From contig HF999763.1 of assembly GCA_000434175.1 (NCBI GenBank), positions 4,931 through 13,842 on the forward strand: a stretch of 8,912 nt of DNA, written 5' to 3'. The notes under the pieces were generated by a model, which worked only from the letters and a program-made list of their open reading frames with translations, was not told where the DNA came from and did no database searches. Source of the DNA: Mycoplasma sp. CAG:611. Lineage in GTDB: Bacteria; Bacillota_I; Bacilli_A; RF39; UBA660. This document shows, one piece after another, positions 1 through 7,388 of the stretch. The stretch's first letter is position 1. Every line of letters starts with the position of its first letter. A program made the translations under genes and the position numbers.

Positions 1-610
1 CAAAATTATTAACAATATATTCTCTATTCCATTGGGATATAAGTCTTGCATATGCTACATATTCTAAACTACAAACACAAATAATAAGTGATATTAATAT
101 CCATTTTAAAGTAAATTTATAATATTCTTTACCATAAGTTTCCTTTAATTTTACTGTCTTTCTTTTATTTACAATATATAAACATATTGGCAACCATATA
201 AAAATAAAATATTTTAATTTTAATAAATTACCTACAACATTAGCATCTCCTGTTTCAGTATTAGTAAAAGCAAAAGATATAAAAGTTACAGAAATAAAAC
301 TACTGTAATAACTATAATAAATTGAATTAGCAATGCAAACAATCGTAGATATAATAGAAAGAATAAATAAATATTTAAATCTATTTTTTTCTTTTATTAA
401 AAAATAAATACTTGCAAAAATTAATGTAACAAATAAATCTACTACAAAAGGTGATATTTTATAAATTTGTCCTATTGTAAAAGCTCTTAAAAGAATATCA
501 TTTAATAAAGTGCCTACAACAAAAACAAATAATAAAGGATTATCTTTTATTACTTTTTTTGTTTGCTTAAAAAATTCAACTATCTTTTTTTTAATTTTAT
601 TTCCCTTCAT
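1..610 (-). CDS. LTA synthase family protein, N-terminal membrane part (partial)
   Basis: The frame is open from an ATG at 610 to the window edge (203 codons), so the C-terminal end is missing. The visible part has five likely membrane helices at about residues 25-41, 54-72, 79-98, 134-148 and 168-185. The stretch around residues 97-130 (IYYSYYSSFISVTF, then a T-rich segment and GDANVVGNLL) matches the N-terminal domain of LtaS-type enzymes (VVYYRFFNDFITLPV...GDLGGS). WNREYIV near residue 194 also fits the linker leading to the extracellular sulfatase-like domain. In the family, that domain moves glycerol-phosphate from phosphatidylglycerol onto lipoteichoic acid; it lies outside the window, so its Thr nucleophile and metal site cannot be checked. 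The gene starts 14 bases after the upstream YihY-family gene, with a GGAAG ribosome site in that gap, and is the last visible gene of its operon. A related phosphoglycerol transferase acting on another polymer is possible. Confidence 0.82.
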   Translation of the reverse strand, partial: MKGNKIKKKIVEFFKQTKKVIKDNPLLFVFVVGTLLNDILLRAFTIGQIYKISPFVVDLFVTLIFASIYFLIKEKNRFKYLFILSIISTIVCIANSIYYSYYSSFISVTFISFAFTNTETGDANVVGNLLKLKYFIFIWLPICLYIVNKRKTVKLKETYGKEYYKFTLKWILISLIICVCSLEYVAYARLISQWNREYIVNNF

Positions 611-624
611 CTTTTCACTTCCAT

Positions 625-1422
625 TTATTTTTTATAATATACATTAATATTTATAGCCATTCCTATTACAAAAAGATAAGCAAGCAAATATATCCAAAGA
701 AGTAGAATAAGAATGTTAGCAAAATTACCATATAATAAAGTATAATTTGCTATATTTGATATGTAGAAACTAAATATTGATGTAGCAATAATCCAAGTAA
801 AACTACAAAATAATGCTCCTTTTGTTGCTTTTTTAGTTTCTATTTTAGAATTAGGAGCAATTGTATATAATGCTTTTACACTTACATATATAAATACAAA
901 TGATATTAATACTTTAATTATATCATATAAAACTTTATATTTAGAAAAGATAAATGATGAATTAAATAAATCTAATATAAATTTTATTATTGTTTCACCA
1001 AATATTGGTATAAATATCATAAATATAAATAATATAATCATAAATATTGTCATAACAAATGATTTTATATATAAATCTATTGTATTAGGTTGTTCTAATT
1101 TATATAATGCATTTGATGCAATACAAATTGACCTAGGTCCATTTGATGCTAAAACTAAATAACCAACAAATAAAATAGCAAATGGAATATTTGAAATATT
1201 CATATTTACAAGGGGTAATAAAAGTTTAGCTAAAGCATCAGGCAATGTTTTTTCTAGAGTCTCTATTATATTAACATCAATAGTTAAACGAGAAACAAGA
1301 AGAAATACTAACATAATAATAGGTATTATTGACATAAGAAAGTAAAAAGCAAGTTGACCTGGTAAAATACGAAGTTCTGGCGTTTTTAATACTTCCATAA
1401 ATCTTTTTAATATTTTCTTCAT
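625..1422 (-). CDS. YihY/BrkB-family integral membrane protein
   Basis: This 265-residue protein has about six membrane helices and matches the YihY/virulence factor BrkB family (once misnamed RNase BN). Visible family features are the N-terminal LAFYFLMSIIP (residues 24-34), a segment around residues 93-107 (SNGPRSICIASNALY) corresponding to the family's conserved small-residue/LNxxY block, YTIAPNSKI (186-194), and the C-terminal YGNFANIL followed by a long hydrophobic run (231-260). Its length is close to the family norm. The molecular function of the family is not settled; roles in transport or envelope physiology have been suggested. The ATG at 1422 is preceded by AAGGAG (1429-1434) six bases upstream, directly abutting the stop codon of the GGDEF gene, so the two are probably translated in sequence from one mRNA. 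Position between a signalling receptor and an LTA synthase gene suggests an envelope job, which is inference. Confidence 0.85.
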   Translation of the reverse strand: MKKILKRFMEVLKTPELRILPGQLAFYFLMSIIPIIMLVFLLVSRLTIDVNIIETLEKTLPDALAKLLLPLVNMNISNIPFAILFVGYLVLASNGPRSICIASNALYKLEQPNTIDLYIKSFVMTIFMIILFIFMIFIPIFGETIIKFILDLFNSSFIFSKYKVLYDIIKVLISFVFIYVSVKALYTIAPNSKIETKKATKGALFCSFTWIIATSIFSFYISNIANYTLLYGNFANILILLLWIYLLAYLFVIGMAININVYYKK

Positions 1423-1434
1423 AAATTTCTCCTT

Positions 1435-3486
1435 TTATTTGTAATTTTCCTTATCTTTTCTCATATCAATTGTAGCTTCATTAATCGCATCATCAATTGT
1501 TTTTATTTCATCTTCGATCATACTATAACCTATCGCAGCTCCAAAATTATAAGGTAATTTTTCAAATTCTTTAGATAACTTAGAAATATAAGTAGATATT
1601 TGACTCTTACTATAACCTATTAAATATATTAAGAATTCATTTCCATCAGTTCTTATTATTTCACTTTTTTCAAGTTGAGTATTAATTAATATAGCTCCTG
1701 CTTTTTTAATTAAATTATTTCCTTCTTCATGTCCGTAATTATCATTTACATATTTTAAATTATTTAAATCTATTACTATAATAGTTCTAGGATATACTTT
1801 AGTGTCATCCCATTTTTCAATATTAGCATTTAAATAATTTCTATTTTTTAAATTAGTTAACATATCATTATATTTTAAGAATTCTTCTTTTCTTGTTATT
1901 TTTAACTTTCTTGTTCCTTTTAAAACCACTATGCTAAATAAACTAATTATAATTGGTACAAGAATAATAGCAAGTATTATTATATATAATCCTCTTAAAT
2001 TACTATCGTCTGTAGTTGTTATTATAACATTACTTAAACCAATATTTTTATATTCTTTATTATCTGTATTATTTAAAATAAAATTAAATAAATTATATAA
2101 TACTTCTTCTTTGTTATTTATAACAAAATGATAGTTTCCATCAAAAGAATCACTAAATAAATATTTATAATTTTTAAGTTCATTTTCTTTTAAATATAAA
2201 TAATCATTTTCATCTAAAATCATTATTCCATCAGAATCTATATTTGATGTATATGATTTTATTTCTTTAATACTAGCATTTATATTATTTTTAATATATT
2301 CATATAATAAATCATCATTTTTTAAATATAATTTATTATTTACTAAACCATATTTATTATCTATATTTTTATACTCTTTACTAATAGCAACAAATTTTTC
2401 AATAAATGGACTTGATGTTTTTTTATAAGAATCATTTTCATAATTAAAGTTAATAAAAGCAATATCAACTTTTTTATTATTAAGTGCTTCTTTTAAAGCA
2501 TTTTTATCTTTATATTCAACAAATTCAACATCCATATTAGTCATATTAATTAAAGTATTAATATACTCTCCACTTATACCATATAAATCTTTATTTCTAA
2601 CAAAGTTATACGCTAAATCTTTAACATAACCATATTTATATACTTTACTAGTTAATGTTGCTTTTTCTAAAGATGTTATATTACCATTTTCTTCATAATA
2701 ATCAATTAAAGAAGTTTCTAAATCTTTCCTATATTTATCATTTAACCATATTTCTAATAATTTTCTAACAATTGTATTTAACTTTTCATCATTACTCATT
2801 CTTAAAACTATTTTATTAGACAAATTATTTAAATAATAATTAATATATGTATTATTACCTTTAACAATAGAATCAAAATTAGCATATCTAGGTACAATTA
2901 TATAATTAACACTACCTGATTTTAACATTGAAGCAAGGGTATTATAATCACTACCTGTTTTAATTGTTACTCTTGATTCTTTTAAATATGAAGTAACAAC
3001 ATCATTATCGTTAGTTAAAACTCCAATAATTGTATTATTTAAAAATTTTTCATCATTATAAGATGATGAAGTTTTACCTATTACAACATAAGAATCTTCT
3101 AAAATTAACATATCATTATTTTTTATTTTAGCATCATTTTTTAATGTTGCAATTGATAAGATATTTGTTTCATTTTCTTTATAATTAGGATAATCATAAG
3201 ATATTTTATTAAATCTTAAAGATGTTGTTTTTTCTAAATAATCAAGAAAGCTAAAAATAACTCCTTCACCATTATTTGATATTATTCCTAAATTATTAGG
3301 AACTTCAATATCAATTAATGTTTCTTTATTATTTTCAATCCATTGTTTTTCAAGAATTGTTAAACTATTTTCTTCATCTTCACTTGTTAAAAAATAATAT
3401 ATTCCAAGTCCTACAACAAGTAAAATGAAAAGAACAATTAATAATTTTATTATTTTTTTAGGACTTTTTTTCTTTGTTTTTTTCAT
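1435..3486 (-). CDS. Membrane receptor with two SBP-like sensor regions and a degenerate GGDEF domain
   Basis: This 683-residue protein has an N-terminal membrane anchor (about 11-34) and a long extracytoplasmic region (about 45-490). That region reads as two tandem type-3 solute-binding folds; the second, from about residue 285, carries VKDLAYNFV...YGISGEYINTL and KKVDIAF. A second helix (500-522) and a cytoplasmic GGDEF domain (about 540-683) follow. In the GGDEF domain, the NDMLTNLKNRNYL start, the metal-binding Asp573 in IDLNNLKYVNDNYGH, and the C-terminal AAIGYS are conserved. The signature motif, however, is DGNEF at 614-618 instead of GG(D/E)EF, so a metal-binding acidic residue is replaced by Asn616, and no RxxD inhibitory site is seen four residues before the preceding Arg. 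Cyclase activity is therefore doubtful, and a sensor or nucleotide-binding role is more likely. AAGGAG at 3493-3498 precedes its ATG. It is the second gene of the operon, three bases after the first. The SBP assignment rests on overall pattern, with moderate certainty. Confidence 0.8.
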   Translation of the reverse strand: MKKTKKKSPKKIIKLLIVLFILLVVGLGIYYFLTSEDEENSLTILEKQWIENNKETLIDIEVPNNLGIISNNGEGVIFSFLDYLEKTTSLRFNKISYDYPNYKENETNILSIATLKNDAKIKNNDMLILEDSYVVIGKTSSSYNDEKFLNNTIIGVLTNDNDVVTSYLKESRVTIKTGSDYNTLASMLKSGSVNYIIVPRYANFDSIVKGNNTYINYYLNNLSNKIVLRMSNDEKLNTIVRKLLEIWLNDKYRKDLETSLIDYYEENGNITSLEKATLTSKVYKYGYVKDLAYNFVRNKDLYGISGEYINTLINMTNMDVEFVEYKDKNALKEALNNKKVDIAFINFNYENDSYKKTSSPFIEKFVAISKEYKNIDNKYGLVNNKLYLKNDDLLYEYIKNNINASIKEIKSYTSNIDSDGIMILDENDYLYLKENELKNYKYLFSDSFDGNYHFVINNKEEVLYNLFNFILNNTDNKEYKNIGLSNVIITTTDDSNLRGLYIIILAIILVPIIISLFSIVVLKGTRKLKITRKEEFLKYNDMLTNLKNRNYLNANIEKWDDTKVYPRTIIVIDLNNLKYVNDNYGHEEGNNLIKKAGAILINTQLEKSEIIRTDGNEFLIYLIGYSKSQISTYISKLSKEFEKLPYNFGAAIGYSMIEDEIKTIDDAINEATIDMRKDKENYK

Positions 3487-3489
3487 GTA

Positions 3490-3969
3490 TTACTCCTTTT
3501 TAGTACTTTCTTTTCCAATAGAATATGTAAAATCCTTAGCAGTTTTATTTTTATATCCTATTATAGAGTTTTCTTTATAATCTTCTTTTTCACTTTTTAC
3601 AAATAATTGATAATCAAAATAATTTATTTGTTCTTTAGTAGAATTATCTAAAATTATTTTAGCAAACTTAGTTGCATCTTCTTTTTTAGGCTTCTCACTA
3701 ACAGTAACAATAACATTAATTATTTTACCATTTTCATTAATCTCAGCATTAACAACCTTTTCTTCTTTAATCTTTTCTGCAATTACATTTAAACTATCTT
3801 TTGTGTAATTAACATCGTTGATTCCATCTAACCTATTTCCATAAATTGGTGTACCTGTATTTGGAAATAATAGTTTGTATAAAAGAAATCCTGCGATAAT
3901 TACAACAACAAAAATACCAATTGCTATACAAGAATATTTATTATTTTTTAATGTTTTTTTAATATTCAT
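3490..3969 (-). CDS. Unrecognised single-pass membrane protein
   Basis: I do not recognise this family. From the ATG at 3969 it has 159 residues: a short basic N-terminus (MNIKKTLKNNK), one helix at about 13-35, then a hydrophilic, probably extracellular domain of about 120 residues. That domain starts PIYGNRLDGI and contains alternating strand- and helix-like segments (NAEINENGKIINVIVTV; KKEDATKFAKIILD). The tail is Lys/Glu-rich. A TTG six bases upstream (3975) could also start the frame, but it lies only three bases from the AAGGAG ribosome site at 3979-3984, while the ATG lies nine bases away, so I prefer the ATG. This is the first gene behind the promoter at 3998-4026 and is followed after three bases by the GGDEF receptor, so it may be a partner of that receptor. 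That link is inference from position only. Confidence 0.8.
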   Translation of the reverse strand: MNIKKTLKNNKYSCIAIGIFVVVIIAGFLLYKLLFPNTGTPIYGNRLDGINDVNYTKDSLNVIAEKIKEEKVVNAEINENGKIINVIVTVSEKPKKEDATKFAKIILDNSTKEQINYFDYQLFVKSEKEDYKENSIIGYKNKTAKDFTYSIGKESTKKE

Positions 3970-3997
3970 AATCAATCACTCCTTATTTTATGTAATT

Positions 3998-4026
3998 ATT
4001 ATACATTATTATTTTATAATAATCAA
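3998..4026 (-). promoter_or_regulatory. Sigma-A-type promoter of the envelope operon
   Basis: On the minus strand there is TTGATT (-35, 4021-4026), a 17-base spacer and TATAAT (-10, 3998-4003). The predicted start near 3991 leaves a leader of about 20 bases containing the AAGGAG at 3979-3984. The -35 box overlaps the TGA stop of gatB, so the promoter is packed into the 47-base gap and read-through from the gat operon is also possible. Confidence 0.65.
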
Positions 4027-5450
4027 TTTACATCCTTTGACAGTAAATCAATTAACATATCATTAACTATTTTAGGATTAGCACTACCTTTTGTTTCTTT
4101 CATAATCATTCCCATAAAAAATTTTAAAGCATTTTGTTTTCCTGATTTATAATCATTTACGGATGTTTCATTTTCTTTTAATACTTTTTTTATAATTTCT
4201 TCTAGTTTACTTGTATCAGACATTAATGATATATTTTTTTCTTTTAATATTTCTTCAACACTTAAATTACTTGTTAACACTTCTTCTAGTATATCTTTAA
4301 ATATTTTAGAAGATATAACATTTTTACTTAACATATTTACAATATTTACAAAGTTTTTATCCAAATTAGTATCATAAATAGACATATTATTTTTATTTAA
4401 ATAACTTGTTATATCACCAAGTAATATATTACTAGCTATTTTAAAATCAATATCAAAATCTATATATTTATTTAAATAATCAGATAAAGATTTATTAGCG
4501 ATTAGTTTTTCTATATTAATATCACTTATATTTTTACTTTTATAAATATTTCTTCTTTCATTAGGTAAAAGTTTTATACTTTCTTTAACTTCATTTATAT
4601 ACGAATCTTCTAAATATAAATATGGAATATCAGGTTCAGGAAAATATCTATAATCATTTCCAACTTCTTTTTTACGCATAAGAATAGTTGAAGATGTTTT
4701 AGCATCAAATCTTCTTGTTTCTTCTTCAATTTTTACACCTTTTTCAAGAAGATCTATTTGACGGTTTATTTCATAATCAATTGCTGTTTTAACATTTGAA
4801 ATTGAACCAATATTTTTAACTTCACACTTTGTTCCAAGTTTATTATCTTTGCTAACTGATACGTTAACATCAGCTCTCATTGAACCTTCTTCTATTTTAC
4901 AGTCACTTACTCCTAAATAAAATAAAGTTTCTTTTAATTCTTCAAGATACTTAACAGCTTCATCTCCATTTGAAATACATGGTTTTGTTACTATTTCAAT
5001 TAATGGAACACCTGCTCTATTATAGTTTAAAAGCGTTTTATTATTTATATGAATACTTTTACAAGTATCTTCTTCCATATGTATTCTTTCTATTTCTATT
5101 TTCTTAACACCATCATTTGTATTTATTAAAACATAACCATCATAACCAATCGGAGTTTTATTTTGTGTTATTTGATAACCTTTTGGTAAATCAGGATAAT
5201 AATAATTTTTACGATCAAAATGCATTTTTTTATTAATTAAACAATTTAATGCTAAAGATGCCTTTAATGCTTTTTCAACCACTTCACTATTAACTGTAGG
5301 TAAAACACCAGGATATGCTAAATCTATTTCATTTATATTAACATTAACACATTCATCGTAACTATTTTTACTAGGACTAAATATCTTAGTATTTGTCTTA
5401 AGTTCAACATGAACTTCAATTCCTATCGTAGGTACATAACTATTTTTCAT
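4023..5450 (-). CDS. gatB: Asp-tRNA(Asn)/Glu-tRNA(Gln) amidotransferase subunit B
   Basis: GatB binds the misacylated tRNA, activates the Glu or Asp side chain with ATP, and receives ammonia from GatA. The 475 residues match the usual length. Visible family blocks are IEVHVEL (11-17), AYPGVLPTVN (45-54), the signature DRKNYYYPDLPKGYQ (79-93), RIHMEEDTCKSIH (122-134, where many homologues have HLEEDAGK), YNRAGVPLIEIV (143-154), EEGSMRADVNVS (187-198) and RKKEVGNDYRYFPEPD (259-274). The helical tRNA-binding YqeY-like tail occupies about 320-475 and ends GMIMKETKGSANPKIV. The ATG at 5450 lies 11 bases inside the end of gatA, with an AGGAGG site five bases before it, implying coupled translation. 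It ends in TGA, and the downstream sequence does not continue the family, which supports UGA as stop. No convincing terminator follows. Confidence 0.97.
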   Translation of the reverse strand: MKNSYVPTIGIEVHVELKTNTKIFSPSKNSYDECVNVNINEIDLAYPGVLPTVNSEVVEKALKASLALNCLINKKMHFDRKNYYYPDLPKGYQITQNKTPIGYDGYVLINTNDGVKKIEIERIHMEEDTCKSIHINNKTLLNYNRAGVPLIEIVTKPCISNGDEAVKYLEELKETLFYLGVSDCKIEEGSMRADVNVSVSKDNKLGTKCEVKNIGSISNVKTAIDYEINRQIDLLEKGVKIEEETRRFDAKTSSTILMRKKEVGNDYRYFPEPDIPYLYLEDSYINEVKESIKLLPNERRNIYKSKNISDINIEKLIANKSLSDYLNKYIDFDIDFKIASNILLGDITSYLNKNNMSIYDTNLDKNFVNIVNMLSKNVISSKIFKDILEEVLTSNLSVEEILKEKNISLMSDTSKLEEIIKKVLKENETSVNDYKSGKQNALKFFMGMIMKETKGSANPKIVNDMLIDLLSKDVN

Positions 5451-6894
5451 AAAAACCTCCTGGAATTAAATTTAAATCTAGTTCTTTTTCTATATAACTT
5501 GCTAGTTTATATATTGTTTTTTCATCATATTTATTACCAATTATTTGAAGTCCAATTGGTAAATTATTTTTAGAAAAACCAATTGGCATACTAAGTGCAG
5601 GATTGCCTGTCATATTAACAGGATTAGTTAAAATATCATCATAGAAACTCTTTAAAGCATCATTATTATTACTATTTAAATCATAAGCATATGAAGTTGT
5701 TGTAGGTCCTATCATAAGATCATATGAAGAAAATATATTTTTAAAAGAATTATCAATACTTTTTCTTATTTTTAAAGCTTTTTCATAATACTTTCTAGCA
5801 TTAACACCACTTAATAAATAAGATCCTACCATTATTCTTCTTTTAACTTCTTCCCCAAAACCTTCACTTCTTGTTTTTGTATAAACTTCTTCCATACAAC
5901 TAGCATTTGAACTTGAATAACCATATTTTATACCATCAAACCTAGCTAAATTACTACTTAATTCTCCAAGTGCTATTATTTGATATAAACTAACTGAATT
6001 TTCTAAATAAGGAAGATCTACAATATCAATAGTTACACCACTTTTTTTTAACATAGAACACACTTCATTAAATTTATTTAATATTTCTTCATTAATTATA
6101 TCTGATAGATAAAATTTAGGAATAGCTATTTTTAAATCTTTTATATCTTCTCCAATTAAAGATGTAAAATCTTCACAAGTATCAAAACTTGTTAAATCAC
6201 GATTATCTTTTCCACTAATAGCATTTAATAAAAGAGCATTTTCATATACATTTCTTGTCATTGGTCCAATTTGATCAAGTGAAGATGAAAAAGCAATTAA
6301 GCCATATCTTGATACCCTTCCATATGTTGGTTTTAAACCTACTATTCCACACATTGAAGAAGGTTGTCTTATACTTCCTCCTGTATCAGTTCCTAAAGCA
6401 AATGGTGTAAGTCTTGCACTAACACAAGCTGCAGCACCACCACTTGAACCACCTGGAATACATGTTTTATCCCATGGATTTAAAACATTCCCAAAATAAC
6501 TTGTCCTGTTAGTAGAACCACATGCAAACTCATCCATATTAAGCTTTCCAATAATAATCATACCTTTTTCTTTAAGCTTAGATATTACAAAAGCATCATA
6601 TATTGGAACAAAATTTTCTAACATTTTAGAAGCACAAGTTGTTCTTATATTCTTAGTACAAATATTATCTTTAATGGCTATAGGAAGACCAAATAAAAGA
6701 TTATCAACTTCTTTATTTTCAAGTTCTTTAGCACATTTTAAAGCTTCTTCTTTATTTAATGTAATAAAACAATTTAAATCACTATTTTTTTCAATACGAT
6801 CAATTGCTTCATTAACTAAATCAATAGGTAATATTTTCTTTTCTTTCAATAATTTATTTATTTCTGTTATACCTAAATCTAAATAATTATTCAT
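5440..6894 (-). CDS. gatA: Asp-tRNA(Asn)/Glu-tRNA(Gln) amidotransferase subunit A (glutaminase)
   Basis: GatA is the amidase-signature subunit that hydrolyses glutamine and channels ammonia to GatB. Counting from the ATG at 6894 gives 484 residues, the normal size. The Ser-cisSer-Lys triad is complete: Lys75 in GLPIAIKDN, Ser150 in PGGSSGG and Ser174 in TDTGGSIRQPS. Spacing between the outer two (99 residues) is the same as Lys79/Ser178 in the S. aureus enzyme, from memory. GSTNRTSYFGNVLNPWD (127-143) and GLKPTYGRVSRYGL (186-199) also fit, and the C-terminus has NPALSMPIGF and LPIGLQIIG. A GTG at 6903 would extend the frame by three codons, but the AAGGGG ribosome site would then overlap it. 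With the ATG, the spacing is eight bases and gatA overlaps gatC by eight. The stop is TAG at 5440-5442, inside gatB. Confidence 0.97.
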   Translation of the reverse strand: MNNYLDLGITEINKLLKEKKILPIDLVNEAIDRIEKNSDLNCFITLNKEEALKCAKELENKEVDNLLFGLPIAIKDNICTKNIRTTCASKMLENFVPIYDAFVISKLKEKGMIIIGKLNMDEFACGSTNRTSYFGNVLNPWDKTCIPGGSSGGAAACVSARLTPFALGTDTGGSIRQPSSMCGIVGLKPTYGRVSRYGLIAFSSSLDQIGPMTRNVYENALLLNAISGKDNRDLTSFDTCEDFTSLIGEDIKDLKIAIPKFYLSDIINEEILNKFNEVCSMLKKSGVTIDIVDLPYLENSVSLYQIIALGELSSNLARFDGIKYGYSSSNASCMEEVYTKTRSEGFGEEVKRRIMVGSYLLSGVNARKYYEKALKIRKSIDNSFKNIFSSYDLMIGPTTTSYAYDLNSNNNDALKSFYDDILTNPVNMTGNPALSMPIGFSKNNLPIGLQIIGNKYDEKTIYKLASYIEKELDLNLIPGGFYEK

Positions 6895-7180
6895 CAAAAA
6901 CACCCCTTACTTCGATATAATCTTCATATACATTTGGTGCATTAGCTAAAACAGGTTTTTTATCTATTTCATATACATAAGATTTATCCCTTAAACTACA
7001 AGGATTATCACAAGGACTAATTAATAATTCATCTGTACTTTCATTAACTAAAAGTATTTTTTCTATTTCATCAAATAAATCCTTTAAATCTTTTCTATAC
7101 TTTTCTATCTCTTCATCACTAAGTTCTAATCTTGCAAGTTTAGCAACATGTAAAACTTCTTCCTTACTTAATTTATCCAT
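6887..7180 (-). CDS. gatC: Asp-tRNA(Asn)/Glu-tRNA(Gln) amidotransferase subunit C
   Basis: GatC is the small subunit that wraps around the GatA-GatB interface and stabilises the complex. The 97-residue length is typical. It carries HVAKLARLELSDEE (11-24), a second helix ending in a long acidic/basic stretch, then the extended conserved tail with SLRDKS and ANAPNVYEDYIEV. ATG at 7180 is preceded by AGAAGGA five bases upstream. As first gene of gatCAB it sits about 35 bases after the predicted transcription start. Possession of a full GatCAB suggests that the organism makes Gln-tRNA and/or Asn-tRNA by transamidation and may lack glutaminyl- or asparaginyl-tRNA synthetase, which cannot be tested in this window. 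Confidence 0.95.
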   Translation of the reverse strand: MDKLSKEEVLHVAKLARLELSDEEIEKYRKDLKDLFDEIEKILLVNESTDELLISPCDNPCSLRDKSYVYEIDKKPVLANAPNVYEDYIEVRGVFDE

Positions 7181-7222
7181 AATTTCCTTCTTTCTAATTA
7201 CTAAATAATTGAACTCTTAAAT

Positions 7223-7251
7223 ATTATACCAAAAAATATACACTTTTTCCA
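7223..7251 (-). promoter_or_regulatory. Promoter of the gatCAB operon
   Basis: On the minus strand there is TGGAAA (-35-like, 4 of 6 consensus bases, 7246-7251), a 17-base spacer and a perfect TATAAT (7223-7228). TGG directly before the -10 makes it an extended -10 (TGnTATAAT). Transcription would start near 7216, giving a leader of about 35 bases that is too short for a T-box or other riboswitch. Confidence 0.75.
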
Positions 7252-7260
7252 TATTTTTAT

Positions 7261-7295
7261 CAAAAATAAAAGAACTATGACTAATCATAATTCTT
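7261..7295 (-). terminator. Probable intrinsic terminator downstream of the lectin-like fragment
   Basis: Arms 7270-7280 and 7285-7295 form an 11-bp stem with a four-base loop. On the minus strand the single imperfect pair is a G-U wobble, and the stem is followed by TTATTTTTG, a U-rich tail. On the plus strand the same pair is a C-A mismatch and the tail is weaker. The only minus-strand reading it could end is one arriving from the fragment at 7375-7515, just before the gat promoter begins. The stem is AT-rich, so strength is uncertain. Confidence 0.5.
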
Positions 7296-7350
7296 AAAAT
7301 TTTATTAATTACTTAATTTCTACTTCTTTCATTTTGGGTTTTCTAGTTCT

Positions 7351-7388
7351 TTTCCAATAAATACCCCTGTGGGGTTATTTATTGGAAA
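7351..7388 (-). repeat. Long inverted repeat (hairpin/cruciform) over the fragment's last codons
   Basis: Arms 7351-7367 and 7371-7388 pair over 17 bp with one bulged T near 7375-7376 and a three-base loop, capped by CCCC/GGGG. Read on the minus strand, the upstream arm encodes the final residues (ISNK) and the TAA stop of the lectin-like fragment. Neither strand has a U-tract right after the stem, so it is not a normal intrinsic terminator. DGR target genes are known to carry a hairpin/cruciform a few bases past the variable region that aids target recognition; this hairpin sits in the same place, although its stem is longer and its loop shorter than the described examples. Confidence 0.8.

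Noticed and set aside
1931..2131. Plus-strand open frames opposite the receptor, and similar short antisense frames near 3875, 6674 and 8089
   Set aside because: They lie antisense to or overlap well-supported genes, carry no recognisable motif and lack proper ribosome sites; AT-rich composition alone explains them.
3998..4022. AT-only hairpins after gatB as a terminator
   Set aside because: The stems contain only A-T pairs, lie within the promoter elements and have no U-tract, so termination there is not convincing.
4023..4025. UGA read as tryptophan (mycoplasma code)
   Set aside because: gatB ends at this TGA at the normal family length, the flippase also ends in TGA, and tryptophans such as that in NPWD of gatA use TGG.
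7181..7222. T-box or other leader regulation of gatCAB
   Set aside because: The leader from the predicted start is only about 35 bases, with no room for a specifier stem or antiterminator.
7351..7388. Inverted repeat as the end of an insertion sequence
   Set aside because: The arms are three bases apart with nothing between them, there is no transposase in the window, and one arm is coding for the lectin-like tail.
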